A stretch of 64,000 nucleotides of DNA from Rhodobacteraceae bacterium UBA6213 (lineage in GTDB: Bacteria > Pseudomonadota > Alphaproteobacteria > Rhodobacterales > Rhodobacteraceae): assembly GCA_002421605.1 (NCBI GenBank), contig DISJ01000001.1, positions 79,009 to 143,008 of the forward strand. Reading direction: 5' to 3'. A program made the translations under genes and the position numbers. Below the pieces are notes generated by a model. The model did not search any database and was not told the DNA's origin. It saw nothing but the letters and a program-made list of their open reading frames with translations. Below are positions 26,551-35,108 of this stretch, in pieces. The first letter of the stretch is position 1. Every line of letters begins with the position of its first letter.

Positions 26551-26582
26551 CACCGCGGCGCGGTGCGTGGGCGGATTTTTTT
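26551..26582 (+). terminator. putative intrinsic terminator after the TerC gene
   Basis: CACCGC-GGC-GCGGTG (26551-26565) is a 6-bp stem. A run of seven T residues follows at 26576-26582; GCGG just before it (26571-26574) can alternatively pair with CCGC at 26553-26556, bringing a stem next to the T-run. Confidence 0.5.
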
Positions 26583-26601
26583 CCGCTCACGCATTTTACG
26601 C

Positions 26602-26628
26602 TTGCAGGTCGGGCCGCGAGTTTATACA
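26602..26628 (+). promoter_or_regulatory. putative promoter of tRNA-Gly
   Basis: TTGCAG (26602-26607) and TATACA (26623-26628) are separated by 15 bases, short of optimal. Their placement about 22 bases before the tRNA is suitable. Confidence 0.35.
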
Positions 26629-26650
26629 TCCCCCGACACCGAAACGGAGT

Positions 26651-26725
26651 GCGGGCGTAGCTCAGGGGTAGAGCATAACCTTGCCAAGGTTAGGGTCGAG
26701 GGTTCGAATCCCTTCGCCCGCTCCA
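26651..26725 (+). tRNA. tRNA-Gly (anticodon GCC)
   Basis: The cloverleaf is complete: acceptor GCGGGCG pairs with CGCCCGC, the D arm is GCTCAGGGGTAGAGC, the anticodon loop CTTGCCAAG carries GCC, and the T arm is GAGGGTTCGAATCCCTT. The CCA end is encoded (26723-26725). Confidence 0.97.
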
Positions 26726-26734
26726 ATTCGCGGA

Positions 26735-26762
26735 AAGGCCCTCGGGGAAACCCGGGGGCCTT
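26735..26762 (+). terminator. strong hairpin after tRNA-Gly
   Basis: AAGGCCC (26735-26741) pairs with GGGCCTT (26756-26762), and the stem continues inward through a T-G wobble and CGGG/CCCG to a GAAA loop, about 12 bp in all. It lacks a T-tract but is placed as a 3' stop for the tRNA transcript. Confidence 0.55.
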
Positions 26763-26852
26763 CGCGCATCTGTGCCTTCGGCTTGACAATAGCGGCGCTG
26801 CGGGCGCTTTCTGCGCCGCAACGCAGGGCGGGATCGGGGCGCAGTCCAAAGC

Positions 26853-28181
26853 ATGCAACAGGCAATCGGCGCACTCATTCTGGCGCTTTACCTTGGGCTG
26901 ACCGCGCTGGCGGCGCCGCTGGTGCGCTGGATTCTGGCGCGCCGCGCCGAAATGGGGCGCGAAGACCCTCTGCGCTGGCGCGAAAAGCTAGGCGTAGCGG
27001 GGGCTGTGCGGCCCGAGGGGCAGCTATTATGGCTGCACGCGGCCTCGGTCGGCGAGCTTTTGTCGGTGGCATCACTGGTGCAGGCGTTGGCCAAAGCGAG
27101 ACCCAGCCTTGGCATCTTGGTCACCACCTCGACGATCACTTCGGCGAAGTTGGCTGCAACGCGGCTGCCTGCGCAGGTTGTGCACCAGTATCTGCCGCTG
27201 GATACGCCGCGCGCGGTGACGCGGTTTCTGAACCATTGGCACCCCGATGTGGCGGTTTGGGTAGAAAGCGAGTTTTGGCCGCGCCTGATCGAGGCGACTG
27301 CGGCGCGCGGCGTGCCGATGCTGCTGGTGAATGCGCGCGTTTCGGACCGTTCGGCCCGGCGCTGGCGGCGTATGGGGGCACTGGCACAGCGCCTGCTTGC
27401 CCATTTTTCGCACGTGTTGGCGCAAGACGCGCAAAGCGCGCGCAACCTTTTGGCCATCGGGCTTGACCCGCAGCGCCTGACCCGCGCGGGCTCGCTGAAG
27501 GAAAGTGCAACCCCTCTGCCCGTCGATGCCGCCGAGCGCGCGCGCCTACTCACACTTTGGTCCGGGCGGCCGCGCTGGCTGGCGGCCTCGACCCATGCAG
27601 GCGAAGAGGCGGCAGTATTTGCCGCCCATCGCACGGCAGCGGCGGCAATGCCCGGCCTTTTGCTGATCCTCGCGCCGCGCCACCCGATACGCGGCCCCGC
27701 CCTTGCCGGCGAGGCGCGGGCAGCGGGCTTGAGGGTGGCCGAACGTAGTAGCGGCGCGGGCGATCCGGCGCAGGCCGAGGTTTATCTGGCGGATACGCTG
27801 GGCGAGATGGGGCTTTGGTTCGATCTGGCGCCGGTCGCCTTCCTTGGCGGCTCGCTGGTAGCAGTGGGCGGCCATAACCCCTATGAGCCAATTGCGCAGG
27901 GCGCGGCGGTGCTGCACGGGGCAAATGTCGGTAATTTCCGCGAGGTTTATGCCCGCCTTGATGCCGCCGGGGCCGCCCTTGCCGTGGCTGATGCCACCGC
28001 GCTGGCGGCCGCCCTGCCCCAGCTGTTGGCCAATGACGCCGCCGCGGCGCGGGCGCAGGCACAGGCCGCGCGCGCGCTACTTGCCGAAGCGGGCGAAGGC
28101 GCAGAGGCGGCAGCGCTTGCCGCGATGCTTGCAGCACTCGACGCCACCTCGGGCAGCAAACCGGGCGCGATGCCGCTGTAA
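26853..28181 (+). CDS. waaA: 3-deoxy-D-manno-octulosonic acid (Kdo) transferase
   Basis: 442 residues. WaaA transfers Kdo from CMP-Kdo to lipid IVA at the cytoplasmic face of the inner membrane. An N-terminal membrane anchor (about residues 5-25) is followed by the family motifs LWLHAASVGELLSVASLVQA with the catalytic Glu, VWVESEFWPRLI and, in the C-terminal nucleotide domain, FLGGSLVAVGGHNPYEPI. It precedes glmU by 88 bases on the same strand. Confidence 0.95.
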   Translation: MQQAIGALILALYLGLTALAAPLVRWILARRAEMGREDPLRWREKLGVAGAVRPEGQLLWLHAASVGELLSVASLVQALAKARPSLGILVTTSTITSAKLAATRLPAQVVHQYLPLDTPRAVTRFLNHWHPDVAVWVESEFWPRLIEATAARGVPMLLVNARVSDRSARRWRRMGALAQRLLAHFSHVLAQDAQSARNLLAIGLDPQRLTRAGSLKESATPLPVDAAERARLLTLWSGRPRWLAASTHAGEEAAVFAAHRTAAAAMPGLLLILAPRHPIRGPALAGEARAAGLRVAERSSGAGDPAQAEVYLADTLGEMGLWFDLAPVAFLGGSLVAVGGHNPYEPIAQGAAVLHGANVGNFREVYARLDAAGAALAVADATALAAALPQLLANDAAAARAQAQAARALLAEAGEGAEAAALAAMLAALDATSGSKPGAMPL

Positions 28182-28269
28182 CGTGATGCAAGATTGCGTG
28201 AAGCGGTTTTGCTTGCGAGCAGCGCGATAGGCGATAAAACCGGGGCGAGCAGCAAAAGGCAGGGACCCC

Positions 28270-29619
28270 ATGTCAAACGCCGTCATCATTCTGGCTGCGG
28301 GACAAGGCACCCGCATGCAATCCGACCTGCCAAAGGTTTTGCACCCGCTGGGTGCTGCGCCGCTTTTGGCACATGCGCTGACTGCCGCTCGGGCGTTAGA
28401 GCCTGCGCGCATGGTGGTAGTAGCGGGCCACGGGGGCGATCAAGTGCGCCGCATGGTCGAAGGTTTCGCGCCCGAAGCCGAGGTGGTGCTGCAAGAGCCG
28501 CAACTGGGCACCGGGCACGCGGTGGTGCAGGCGCTACCTGCACTGGCGAGTTTTGAAGGCCGGGTTGTGGTGATCTATGGCGACACGCCGTTTCTGCGCG
28601 CCGAGACGCTGGCAGCGATGGTTGACGCCAAGGCAGACGTGGTCGTTCTGGGCTTTGAGGCCACCGATCCGGGGCGCTACGGGCGTCTCATCATCGGCCC
28701 TGCTGGGCTGGAGCGGATTGTCGAGTTCAAAGACGCAAGTGCAGACGAACGCGCCATTACGCTATGCAATTCCGGCGTCATTGCGGCGGATGCGGCGGTG
28801 CTTGCGCCGCTGATTGCGGGGCTTGGCAACACCAACGCGGCGGGCGAATACTACCTGACTGACATCGTTGCCGCCGCCCGCGCGGGCGGTCAAAGCGTGG
28901 CGGTCGTGCTCTGCTCCGAGGCTGAAACGCTGGGTATCAACACCCGCGCCGAGCTTGCCGCCGCCGAAGCGCTGTTTCAGGCAAATGCCCGCGCCGAGGC
29001 GCTGGAAAACGGCGTCACGCTAACCGCCCCTGAGACGGTCTTTTTCGCGCTTGATACATGGATTGGCCGCGATGCGCTGATCGGCCCGAATGTGGTGTTC
29101 GGCCCCGGTGTCACCATCGAGTCGGGTGCAGAGGTGCGTGCCTTCTGCCACCTTGAAGGGTGCCATATCTCGTCGGGTGCCACAGTTGGCCCATTCGCGC
29201 GCTTGCGCCCCGGAACCGAACTTGGCGGTGATGTGCACGTGGGCAACTTTGTCGAGCTCAAGAACGCAGTTCTGGACGAGGGCGTCAAGGTTGGCCATCT
29301 CACCTATCTTGGCGATACGCATGTGGGCGAGCGCACCAACATCGGCGCAGGCACGGTGACGTGCAACTATGACGGCGTGATGAAGCATCGCACCGAAATC
29401 GGCGCGAACGCCTTTATCGGGTCCGATACGATGCTGGTGGCGCCGGTCACGGTGGGCGCGGGCGCGCTGACCGGATCGGGTTCGGTCATCACCGAAGACG
29501 TTCCCGCAGGGGCGGTGGCGCTGGCGCGCGCAAAACAGATTAACAAACCCGGGCTGGCGGCCAAACTGTTCGAGCGGTTGCGCGCCGAAAAGGCGCGGCG
29601 ACGCGAGGGAAAAGCCTGA
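28270..29619 (+). CDS. glmU: bifunctional GlmU: GlcN-1-P acetyltransferase / GlcNAc-1-P uridyltransferase
   Basis: 449 residues. The N-terminal uridyltransferase domain opens with VIILAAGQGTRMQSDLPKVL, and the C-terminal left-handed beta-helix contains repeating hexapeptides and GAGTVTCNYDG with the acetyltransferase active-site surroundings. It makes UDP-GlcNAc for peptidoglycan and lipopolysaccharide. Its stop shares one base with the glmS start (TGATG), so the two enzymes of the pathway are translationally coupled. Confidence 0.97.
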   Translation: MSNAVIILAAGQGTRMQSDLPKVLHPLGAAPLLAHALTAARALEPARMVVVAGHGGDQVRRMVEGFAPEAEVVLQEPQLGTGHAVVQALPALASFEGRVVVIYGDTPFLRAETLAAMVDAKADVVVLGFEATDPGRYGRLIIGPAGLERIVEFKDASADERAITLCNSGVIAADAAVLAPLIAGLGNTNAAGEYYLTDIVAAARAGGQSVAVVLCSEAETLGINTRAELAAAEALFQANARAEALENGVTLTAPETVFFALDTWIGRDALIGPNVVFGPGVTIESGAEVRAFCHLEGCHISSGATVGPFARLRPGTELGGDVHVGNFVELKNAVLDEGVKVGHLTYLGDTHVGERTNIGAGTVTCNYDGVMKHRTEIGANAFIGSDTMLVAPVTVGAGALTGSGSVITEDVPAGAVALARAKQINKPGLAAKLFERLRAEKARRREGKA

Positions 29620-31433
29620 TGTGCGGTATCATCGGTATCTTGGGCGAACACGAAGTTGCCCCGCAACTTGTTGAAAGCCTGAAGCGGCTGGAATATCGCG
29701 GCTACGATTCGGCGGGCATCGCCACCGTGCATGAAGGGCGCCTTGACCGGCGCCGGGCGGTTGGCAAGTTGGTCAACCTTTCCGATCTATTGGTGCACGA
29801 GCCGTTGCCGGGCAAGGTGGGCATCGGCCATACTCGCTGGGCTACGCACGGTTCTGCAAGCGAGCGGAATGCGCATCCCCACCGCTCTGGCCCGGTAACG
29901 GTGGTGCATAACGGCATCATTGAGAACTACCGCTATCTGCGCGAAATCCTCGCGGCGGCGGGCATGGCGCCTGAAACTGAAACCGATACCGAAACCGTGG
30001 CGCTTCTGACGCATCTTCACATGACCCAAGGTCTGCCTGCGCGCGAAGCCGCGCGGGCGACGGTGGCGCGGCTTGAAGGTGCCTTCGCGCTGCTGTTCCT
30101 GTTCGACGGCGAACCCGACCTGCTGATTGCCGCGCGCAAGGGCAGCCCGCTGGCGATCGGGCATGGGCAGGGCGAAATGTATGTAGGTTCCGACGCCATC
30201 GCGCTGGCCCCCTTTACCAACGCCATCACCTATCTGGAAGAGGGCGATCATGCCTTTGTCACCCGGGAGGGTGCAGAAATCTTCGACGCCGAAGGTCAGC
30301 GCGTCCTACGCGAAACCCAGCACATCGACCTTGGTCAGGCCAGGGTCGAGAAGGCCGGCTACAAGCACTTCATGGCCAAGGAAATCGCTGAGCAGCCCGC
30401 GGTTCTGGGCGATGCACTGGCACATTATCTCCGCGACGGTGCGCTGAACCTGCCTGAGGGGGTGAACTTTGCCGGGATCGAGCGGTTGACGCTGGTGGCC
30501 TGCGGCACCGCCTACTACGCCTGTGCGGTGGCGAAATACTGGTTCGAGGCGCTTGCCGGGCTGCCTTGTGAAATCGACGTGGCCAGCGAGTTTCGCTATC
30601 GCGAGCCGCCTCTGCCCGCCGCAAGCCTTGCGCTGTTTGTCAGCCAGTCGGGCGAAACTGCCGACACGCTCGCTGCGCTGCGCTATTGCAAGGCGCAAGC
30701 TGCGCAGACACTGGCGGTGGTCAACGTGCCCAGTTCGTCCATCGCGCGCGAGGCAGACTTGGCCTTGCCGATCATGGCGGGCATCGAGGTGGGCGTTGCT
30801 TCGACCAAGGCATTCACTTGCCAGCTTGCGGTGCTGGCGGTGCTGGCGCTGAAAGCGGCGGTGGACCGTGGCCGCATGACGCCTCTGGTGCTGGCGGGTC
30901 ATATCGGCGCGCTGCAAACGCTGCCGGGCCTGATGAATCAGGCGCTGGCGCTTTCCGGCGAAATCGCGCGGCTGGCCGAGCGCATTGGCGAAGCCAGCGA
31001 CGTGCTGTTTCTTGGCCGCGGGCCGATGTATCCGCTCGCATTGGAAGGCGCGCTGAAGCTCAAGGAAATCAGCTATATCCACGCCGAAGGTTATGCCTCT
31101 GGCGAGTTGAAGCACGGGCCGATCGCGTTGATTGACCGCAATCTGCCGGTGGTCGTTCTGGCACCGCATGACCGGCTGTTCGACAAGACCGTATCGAACA
31201 TGCAAGAGGTCATGGCGCGCCACGGCATGGTGCTGCTGATCTCGGACGCGCCGGGGATTGCGGCTTCATCGGCTGGCGTTTGGGCAAGCCTGAAGCTGCC
31301 GCAAGTGGCCGAACCTTTCGCCCCGATCCTTTATGCGATCCCGGCGCAACTATTGGCCTATCACACCGCGATAGCCAAAGGCACCGATGTGGATCAACCG
31401 CGCAATCTGGCAAAATCGGTGACGGTAGAATGA
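29619..31433 (+). CDS. glmS: glutamine-fructose-6-phosphate aminotransferase
   Basis: 604 residues. GlmS makes glucosamine-6-phosphate from fructose-6-phosphate and glutamine. The nucleophile is the N-terminal Cys after Met removal (MCGIIGILGE), with glutaminase motifs GHTRWATHG and HNGIIENY. Two SIS domains follow (VACGTAYYACAVAKYW, SQSGETADT, and FLGRGPMYPLALEGALKLKE). It ends in KSVTVE as is usual. No glmS ribozyme is seen, as expected because the start overlaps glmU. Confidence 0.97.
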   Translation: MCGIIGILGEHEVAPQLVESLKRLEYRGYDSAGIATVHEGRLDRRRAVGKLVNLSDLLVHEPLPGKVGIGHTRWATHGSASERNAHPHRSGPVTVVHNGIIENYRYLREILAAAGMAPETETDTETVALLTHLHMTQGLPAREAARATVARLEGAFALLFLFDGEPDLLIAARKGSPLAIGHGQGEMYVGSDAIALAPFTNAITYLEEGDHAFVTREGAEIFDAEGQRVLRETQHIDLGQARVEKAGYKHFMAKEIAEQPAVLGDALAHYLRDGALNLPEGVNFAGIERLTLVACGTAYYACAVAKYWFEALAGLPCEIDVASEFRYREPPLPAASLALFVSQSGETADTLAALRYCKAQAAQTLAVVNVPSSSIAREADLALPIMAGIEVGVASTKAFTCQLAVLAVLALKAAVDRGRMTPLVLAGHIGALQTLPGLMNQALALSGEIARLAERIGEASDVLFLGRGPMYPLALEGALKLKEISYIHAEGYASGELKHGPIALIDRNLPVVVLAPHDRLFDKTVSNMQEVMARHGMVLLISDAPGIAASSAGVWASLKLPQVAEPFAPILYAIPAQLLAYHTAIAKGTDVDQPRNLAKSVTVE

Positions 31434-32104
31434 TCGGCGAAGGCGAACTTGCCGCCCTTGCGGCACTTGCCGTTCCGGCGCGCGCGGCGGGGTCCGCCGC
31501 TTATCACAAGGCGCCACGCCCTTATCTGGGGCTTGCCGTGCCGCAGATCGAGGCGCTGGTGGCCGAATGGCGCGCGTCGCTGGATGTGCCGGGGCGGGTT
31601 GCGCTGGCGGATGCGCTTTGGTGCTCGAACATTCATGAAGCGCGAATTGCGGCGGCCAAGTTGCTGACGCAGGCCCGGATTGGCGATGACGCACAGGTTT
31701 GGCAACTGATCGCTTCATGGGTGCCTGAATTTGACGCGTGGGCCATTGCAGACCATGCCGCCGCCGCGGGCGGGCGCCGCCTTGTTGCGCACCCCGAGCG
31801 GCTAGACGAGATGGAAGGTTGGATTGCCCATCCCAACATGTGGGCGCGCCGCGCGGCGCTGACCTTCACCCTGCCCTGGACCCGCCTGCCCCACCCCAAG
31901 CCCGCAGACGAAGCCGTTCGCGCCCGCGTTCTGGGCTGGGCCACCGTTCTCACCCCCGACCGTGACTGGTTTATCCAGAAAGCCATCGCCTGGTGGTTGC
32001 GCGACCTTTCCAAGCACGATGCCGATCGTGCGCGCGGCTGGCTTGGCGAACACGGCAGAACGCTCAAGCCGTTCGCGCTTAAAGAAGCATCGAAATACCT
32101 CTGA
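31430..32104 (+). CDS. DNA alkylation repair protein (AlkD-like HEAT-repeat glycosylase)
   Basis: 224 residues, helical throughout, matching the DNA_alkylation family: LALADALWCSNIHEARIAAA near the middle and WARRAALTFTLPW and RDWFIQKAIAWWLRDLSKHD in the second half, the latter with the aromatic/basic surface typical of AlkD. AlkD excises bulky or cationic N3/N7-alkylpurines. The start overlaps the glmS stop (ATGA), an unusual coupling of repair with amino-sugar synthesis. Confidence 0.85.
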   Translation: MIGEGELAALAALAVPARAAGSAAYHKAPRPYLGLAVPQIEALVAEWRASLDVPGRVALADALWCSNIHEARIAAAKLLTQARIGDDAQVWQLIASWVPEFDAWAIADHAAAAGGRRLVAHPERLDEMEGWIAHPNMWARRAALTFTLPWTRLPHPKPADEAVRARVLGWATVLTPDRDWFIQKAIAWWLRDLSKHDADRARGWLGEHGRTLKPFALKEASKYL

Positions 32105-32106
32105 TC

Positions 32107-32144
32107 TGCGGCATTAAGGCCGAAATTCGCGCCGCATTTCTCTT
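32107..32144 (+). terminator. putative terminator after alkD-like gene
   Basis: TGCGGC (32107-32112) pairs with GCCGCA (32131-32136) across an 18-base loop. The stem is followed directly by TTTCTCTT. Confidence 0.45.
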
Positions 32145-32176
32145 GCACGGCAGCGCCAGAAGACTACCTTGATTGC

Positions 32177-33178
32177 ATGGACACCCTCATAGATCCCTTC
32201 GGCCGCACCATCAGCTACCTGCGGCTTTCAGTTACGGATCGGTGCGATTTGCGCTGCCGATACTGTATGACCGAGCATATGCAGTTTCTGCCCAAGCGCG
32301 ATCTGCTGACGCTGGAAGAACTCGATCGCCTCGCCAGCGCCTTCGTTGCGCTTGGCACGCGCAAGCTGCGCATCACCGGTGGCGAACCGCTGGTGCGCAA
32401 GAATATCATTTCCCTGTTCCGCGCAATGTCGCGCCACCTTGAAAGCGGCGCGCTTGACGAATTGACGCTGACCACCAACGGCACGCAACTGGCGCGCCAC
32501 GCGACGGAACTGGTGGATTGTGGGGTGAAACGTATCAACGTGTCACTTGACACGCTTGATGCCGAGAAATTCGCGCATGTCACGCGCTGGGGGCGGCTGG
32601 AGCAGGTGCTTGAAGGTATCGCCGCCGCGAAAGCGGCCGGCCTACGCGTCAAGATCAATACCGTCGCGCTCAAAGGCTTTAACGAAGAAGAATTGTTCAC
32701 GTTGGTCGATTGGTGCGCGGCGGAAGGGCACAATCTGACCTTCATCGAATTGATGCCGATGGGCGAGTTTGACGATGCGCTGCAAATGTCGCAGTTCTGG
32801 CCACTGAGCGATGTGCGCGCGCGCCTTGCCAGCCGCTTCACGATCGAACCTTTGGAAGAGCGTACCGGCGGCCCTGCAAGTTATGTGCGGTTAGTCGAAA
32901 GCGGCCAGAAGATTGGCTTCATCACCCCGCTTACGCATAATTTCTGCGAAAGCTGCAACCGGGTTCGGGTAACCTGCACGGGCGATCTGTTCACCTGCCT
33001 CGGGCAGGAAGGGAACGCCGATCTGCGCGCACCGCTTCGCGCCAGCGCTGAAGACGATCTACTTGTGGCCGCCATCCGCGACGCCGTCGCGCACAAGCCG
33101 CGCGGTCACGATTTTGACTATTCGCGAACTGGTGTTGCTGGCCGTATGAGCCGCACGATGAGCCATACTGGCGGTTGA
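32177..33178 (+). CDS. moaA: GTP 3',8-cyclase MoaA (molybdenum cofactor biosynthesis)
   Basis: 333 residues. MoaA is a radical-SAM enzyme for the first step of molybdopterin synthesis. The N-terminal cluster motif is DRCDLRCRYCMTEH, the GTP-side cluster ligands are in CESCNRVRVTCTGDLFTCLG, and the protein ends with the conserved Gly-Gly needed for activity. No other moa gene is in the window. Confidence 0.97.
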   Translation: MDTLIDPFGRTISYLRLSVTDRCDLRCRYCMTEHMQFLPKRDLLTLEELDRLASAFVALGTRKLRITGGEPLVRKNIISLFRAMSRHLESGALDELTLTTNGTQLARHATELVDCGVKRINVSLDTLDAEKFAHVTRWGRLEQVLEGIAAAKAAGLRVKINTVALKGFNEEELFTLVDWCAAEGHNLTFIELMPMGEFDDALQMSQFWPLSDVRARLASRFTIEPLEERTGGPASYVRLVESGQKIGFITPLTHNFCESCNRVRVTCTGDLFTCLGQEGNADLRAPLRASAEDDLLVAAIRDAVAHKPRGHDFDYSRTGVAGRMSRTMSHTGG

Positions 33179-33189
33179 GCGGTCTCCTA

Positions 33190-33203
33190 CTGACCTAGAT
33201 CAA
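33190..33203. promoter_or_regulatory. FNR/FnrL-type box upstream of usp
   Basis: CTGAC-CTAG-ATCAA matches the TTGAY-N4-RTCAA consensus except for the first base. It is 55 bases before the usp ATG, a reasonable place for an activator site at about -41 of a promoter. A GC hairpin (33207-33225) follows it. Confidence 0.45.
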
Positions 33204-33206
33204 CAC

Positions 33207-33225
33207 GCGCAGCGCCACGCTGCGC
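33207..33225. terminator. hairpin between moaA and usp
   Basis: GCGCAGCG (33207-33214) and CGCTGCGC (33218-33225) form a perfect 8-bp stem with a three-base loop. CAAAATAG follows, not a T-tract. It may end moaA transcription in part, or lie in the usp promoter. Confidence 0.4.
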
Positions 33226-33257
33226 CAAAATAGCTTCGCAACGATCGGAGAGCGCAG

Positions 33258-33665
33258 ATGTATCGCAATATCCTGGTGCCAATCGCATTTGACCATGACA
33301 GAGACCCCGAGCCCGCCTTGGCGGCAGCGCTTGCGCTGGCCGACGCGGGTGCTCGCATCACCCTGATGCACGTGATGGAGGAAGTGCCGAATTACGCCAT
33401 CGATTATATGCCCGAGGGCTATTTGGACAATCTCGCCGTCGCAGTGCAGGCAGCGCTTGACGACCTCGCCCGCAAGGTGCCCGGCAGCGCGACGATACTT
33501 ATACGCGGCGCGGCGGGCCCGGAAATCCTTGCTTGGGCACGCGACAATGATCCCGACTGCATTGTGATCGCCTCGCACCGGCCGGGGTTGACCGACTATT
33601 TCCTTGGCTCTACCGCCTCGCGCGTTGTGCGCCACGCCAAATGCTCGGTGCATGTGCTGCGCTAA
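33258..33665 (+). CDS. universal stress protein (UspA family)
   Basis: 135 residues with the UspA fold: an N-terminal MYRNILVPIAFDHD strand, ITLMHVMEEVP, and a C-terminal nucleotide-binding region DCIVIASHRPGLTDYFLGST followed by ASRVVRHAKCSVHVLR. The G-2x-G-9x-G(S/T) ATP motif appears only partly kept. The FNR-like box upstream suggests induction on oxygen limitation. Confidence 0.92.
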   Translation: MYRNILVPIAFDHDRDPEPALAAALALADAGARITLMHVMEEVPNYAIDYMPEGYLDNLAVAVQAALDDLARKVPGSATILIRGAAGPEILAWARDNDPDCIVIASHRPGLTDYFLGSTASRVVRHAKCSVHVLR

Positions 33666-33685
33666 GGTGCGCGCGCGCCGCACCT
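33665..33685. terminator. hairpin between convergent usp and M20 peptidase genes
   Basis: AGGTGCG (33665-33671) and CGCACCT (33679-33685) form a 7-bp stem beginning at the last base of the usp stop codon. No T-tract; it could serve both directions. Confidence 0.45.
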
Positions 33686-33723
33686 GACCCGGCGCGGCGG
33701 CGTTCGATGTGATCCGACCCGGC

Positions 33724-34890
33724 TCAGGCGGCGGGCATCCGCTCTTCTACCATGCCCGCATACCAACTGGAGCCGAAGGGAATGGCGTTGTCGTCAAAGT
33801 TGTAGGCCGGGTGGTGCACCATTGCGGTGTCGCCGTTTCCAAGGAAAATATAGGCGCCCGGCCGCGCGTTCAGCATGAAGCTGAAATCCTCCGCCCCCAT
33901 CAGCGGCGCCGTATCGGCATCAACCTGCCCCGAGACTGCCTGCGCCACCTTGACCGCGTAATCGGTATTTTCGGGCGCGTTCATCGTGACGGGATAGCCA
34001 CGCTGATAGTCAACCTTGGCGACTGCGCCAAAGGCGGCCGCCGTGCCTTCGGCGATGGCCTTGACGCGGGCTTCGACGAAATCTTGAACAGCGTGGTCCA
34101 TGGTGCGCACGGTGCCGCGCAATAGAACCGTTTGCGGGATCACGTTGAAAGCTTCCGATTCGGTGCGGAATGTGCAGATCGAGACCACAACCTGCTTCAG
34201 CGGATCAACGTTGCGGCTGGCAATCGATTGCATCGCCACCACGATCTGCGCCGCCACCAGCGTAGTATCGATACATTCGTGTGGTTTGGCCGCGTGCCCT
34301 CCCTTGCCGGTGACGACCACTTCAAACTGGTCTGCTGCCGCCATTTGCGCGCCGGGGCGAATGGCGAAGGTGCCGACCGGAATGCCGGGCATGTTGTGCA
34401 TGCCGTAAACTTCCTGAATGCCCCAACGATCCATCATGCCGTCGTCCACCATCTCGCGCCCGCCACCACCGCCTTCTTCGGCGGGTTGGAAGATCATCAC
34501 GGCGGTGCCGTCAAAGTTGCGGGTTTCGCTAAGATATTTCGCAGCACCCAGCAGCATTGCGGTGTGCCCGTCATGGCCGCAGGCATGCATCTTGCCGGGC
34601 GTTTTGGAGGCGTAGTCAAGCCCGGTGGCTTCGAATATCGGCAGCGCGTCCATATCGGCACGCAGCCCGATCACGCGACCCTTGCTGTCGCTTTTGCCGC
34701 GGATCACGGCGACCACGCCGGTCCTGCCAATCCCCTCAACGACTTCGTCGCAACCAAAGCCGCGCAACAGCTCTGCCACCTTTCCCGCCGTGCGCTGCAC
34801 GTCAAACAGCAGTTCGGGATGTTCGTGAAAATCGCGCCTCCAGGCAGTGATTTCGGGCAATAGTTCGGCAAAACGGTTCTTTACGGGCAT
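33724..34890 (-). CDS. M20 family amidohydrolase (hippurate hydrolase/aminoacylase-like)
   Basis: 388 residues. Metal-binding motifs of the M20D group are present: MHACGHDGHTAML with the first His ligand and catalytic Asp, FQPAEEGGGGGREMVDDG with the catalytic Glu, and the C-terminal MGAEDFSFML. The family hydrolyses N-acyl amino acids or small peptides in the cytoplasm. AGGAG lies about seven bases before the start. It lies beside argE and the peptide importer, suggesting a role in using imported peptides or acylated amino acids. Confidence 0.92.
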   Translation of the reverse strand: MPVKNRFAELLPEITAWRRDFHEHPELLFDVQRTAGKVAELLRGFGCDEVVEGIGRTGVVAVIRGKSDSKGRVIGLRADMDALPIFEATGLDYASKTPGKMHACGHDGHTAMLLGAAKYLSETRNFDGTAVMIFQPAEEGGGGGREMVDDGMMDRWGIQEVYGMHNMPGIPVGTFAIRPGAQMAAADQFEVVVTGKGGHAAKPHECIDTTLVAAQIVVAMQSIASRNVDPLKQVVVSICTFRTESEAFNVIPQTVLLRGTVRTMDHAVQDFVEARVKAIAEGTAAAFGAVAKVDYQRGYPVTMNAPENTDYAVKVAQAVSGQVDADTAPLMGAEDFSFMLNARPGAYIFLGNGDTAMVHHPAYNFDDNAIPFGSSWYAGMVEERMPAA

Positions 34891-35108
34891 TTCGAGTCTC
34901 CTTTTGCGATACCGTGTTCTGAAACGGCTTTCGCTGCAAGCCCTCGACTACGCCGTCGCAAGCGCCACGCTTTTGCCGCCAGCCCAAAGCGAACAAACGC
35001 TCCGCTCGGCGCAGGCGCGTGGCGGAATACCTTGAAATCTTGCGACGCGAGGCCGGGCTCAGATTGCCGGACCACCGATTAAAGAAGGCGCGGCCTGATT
35101 CGGACTAA

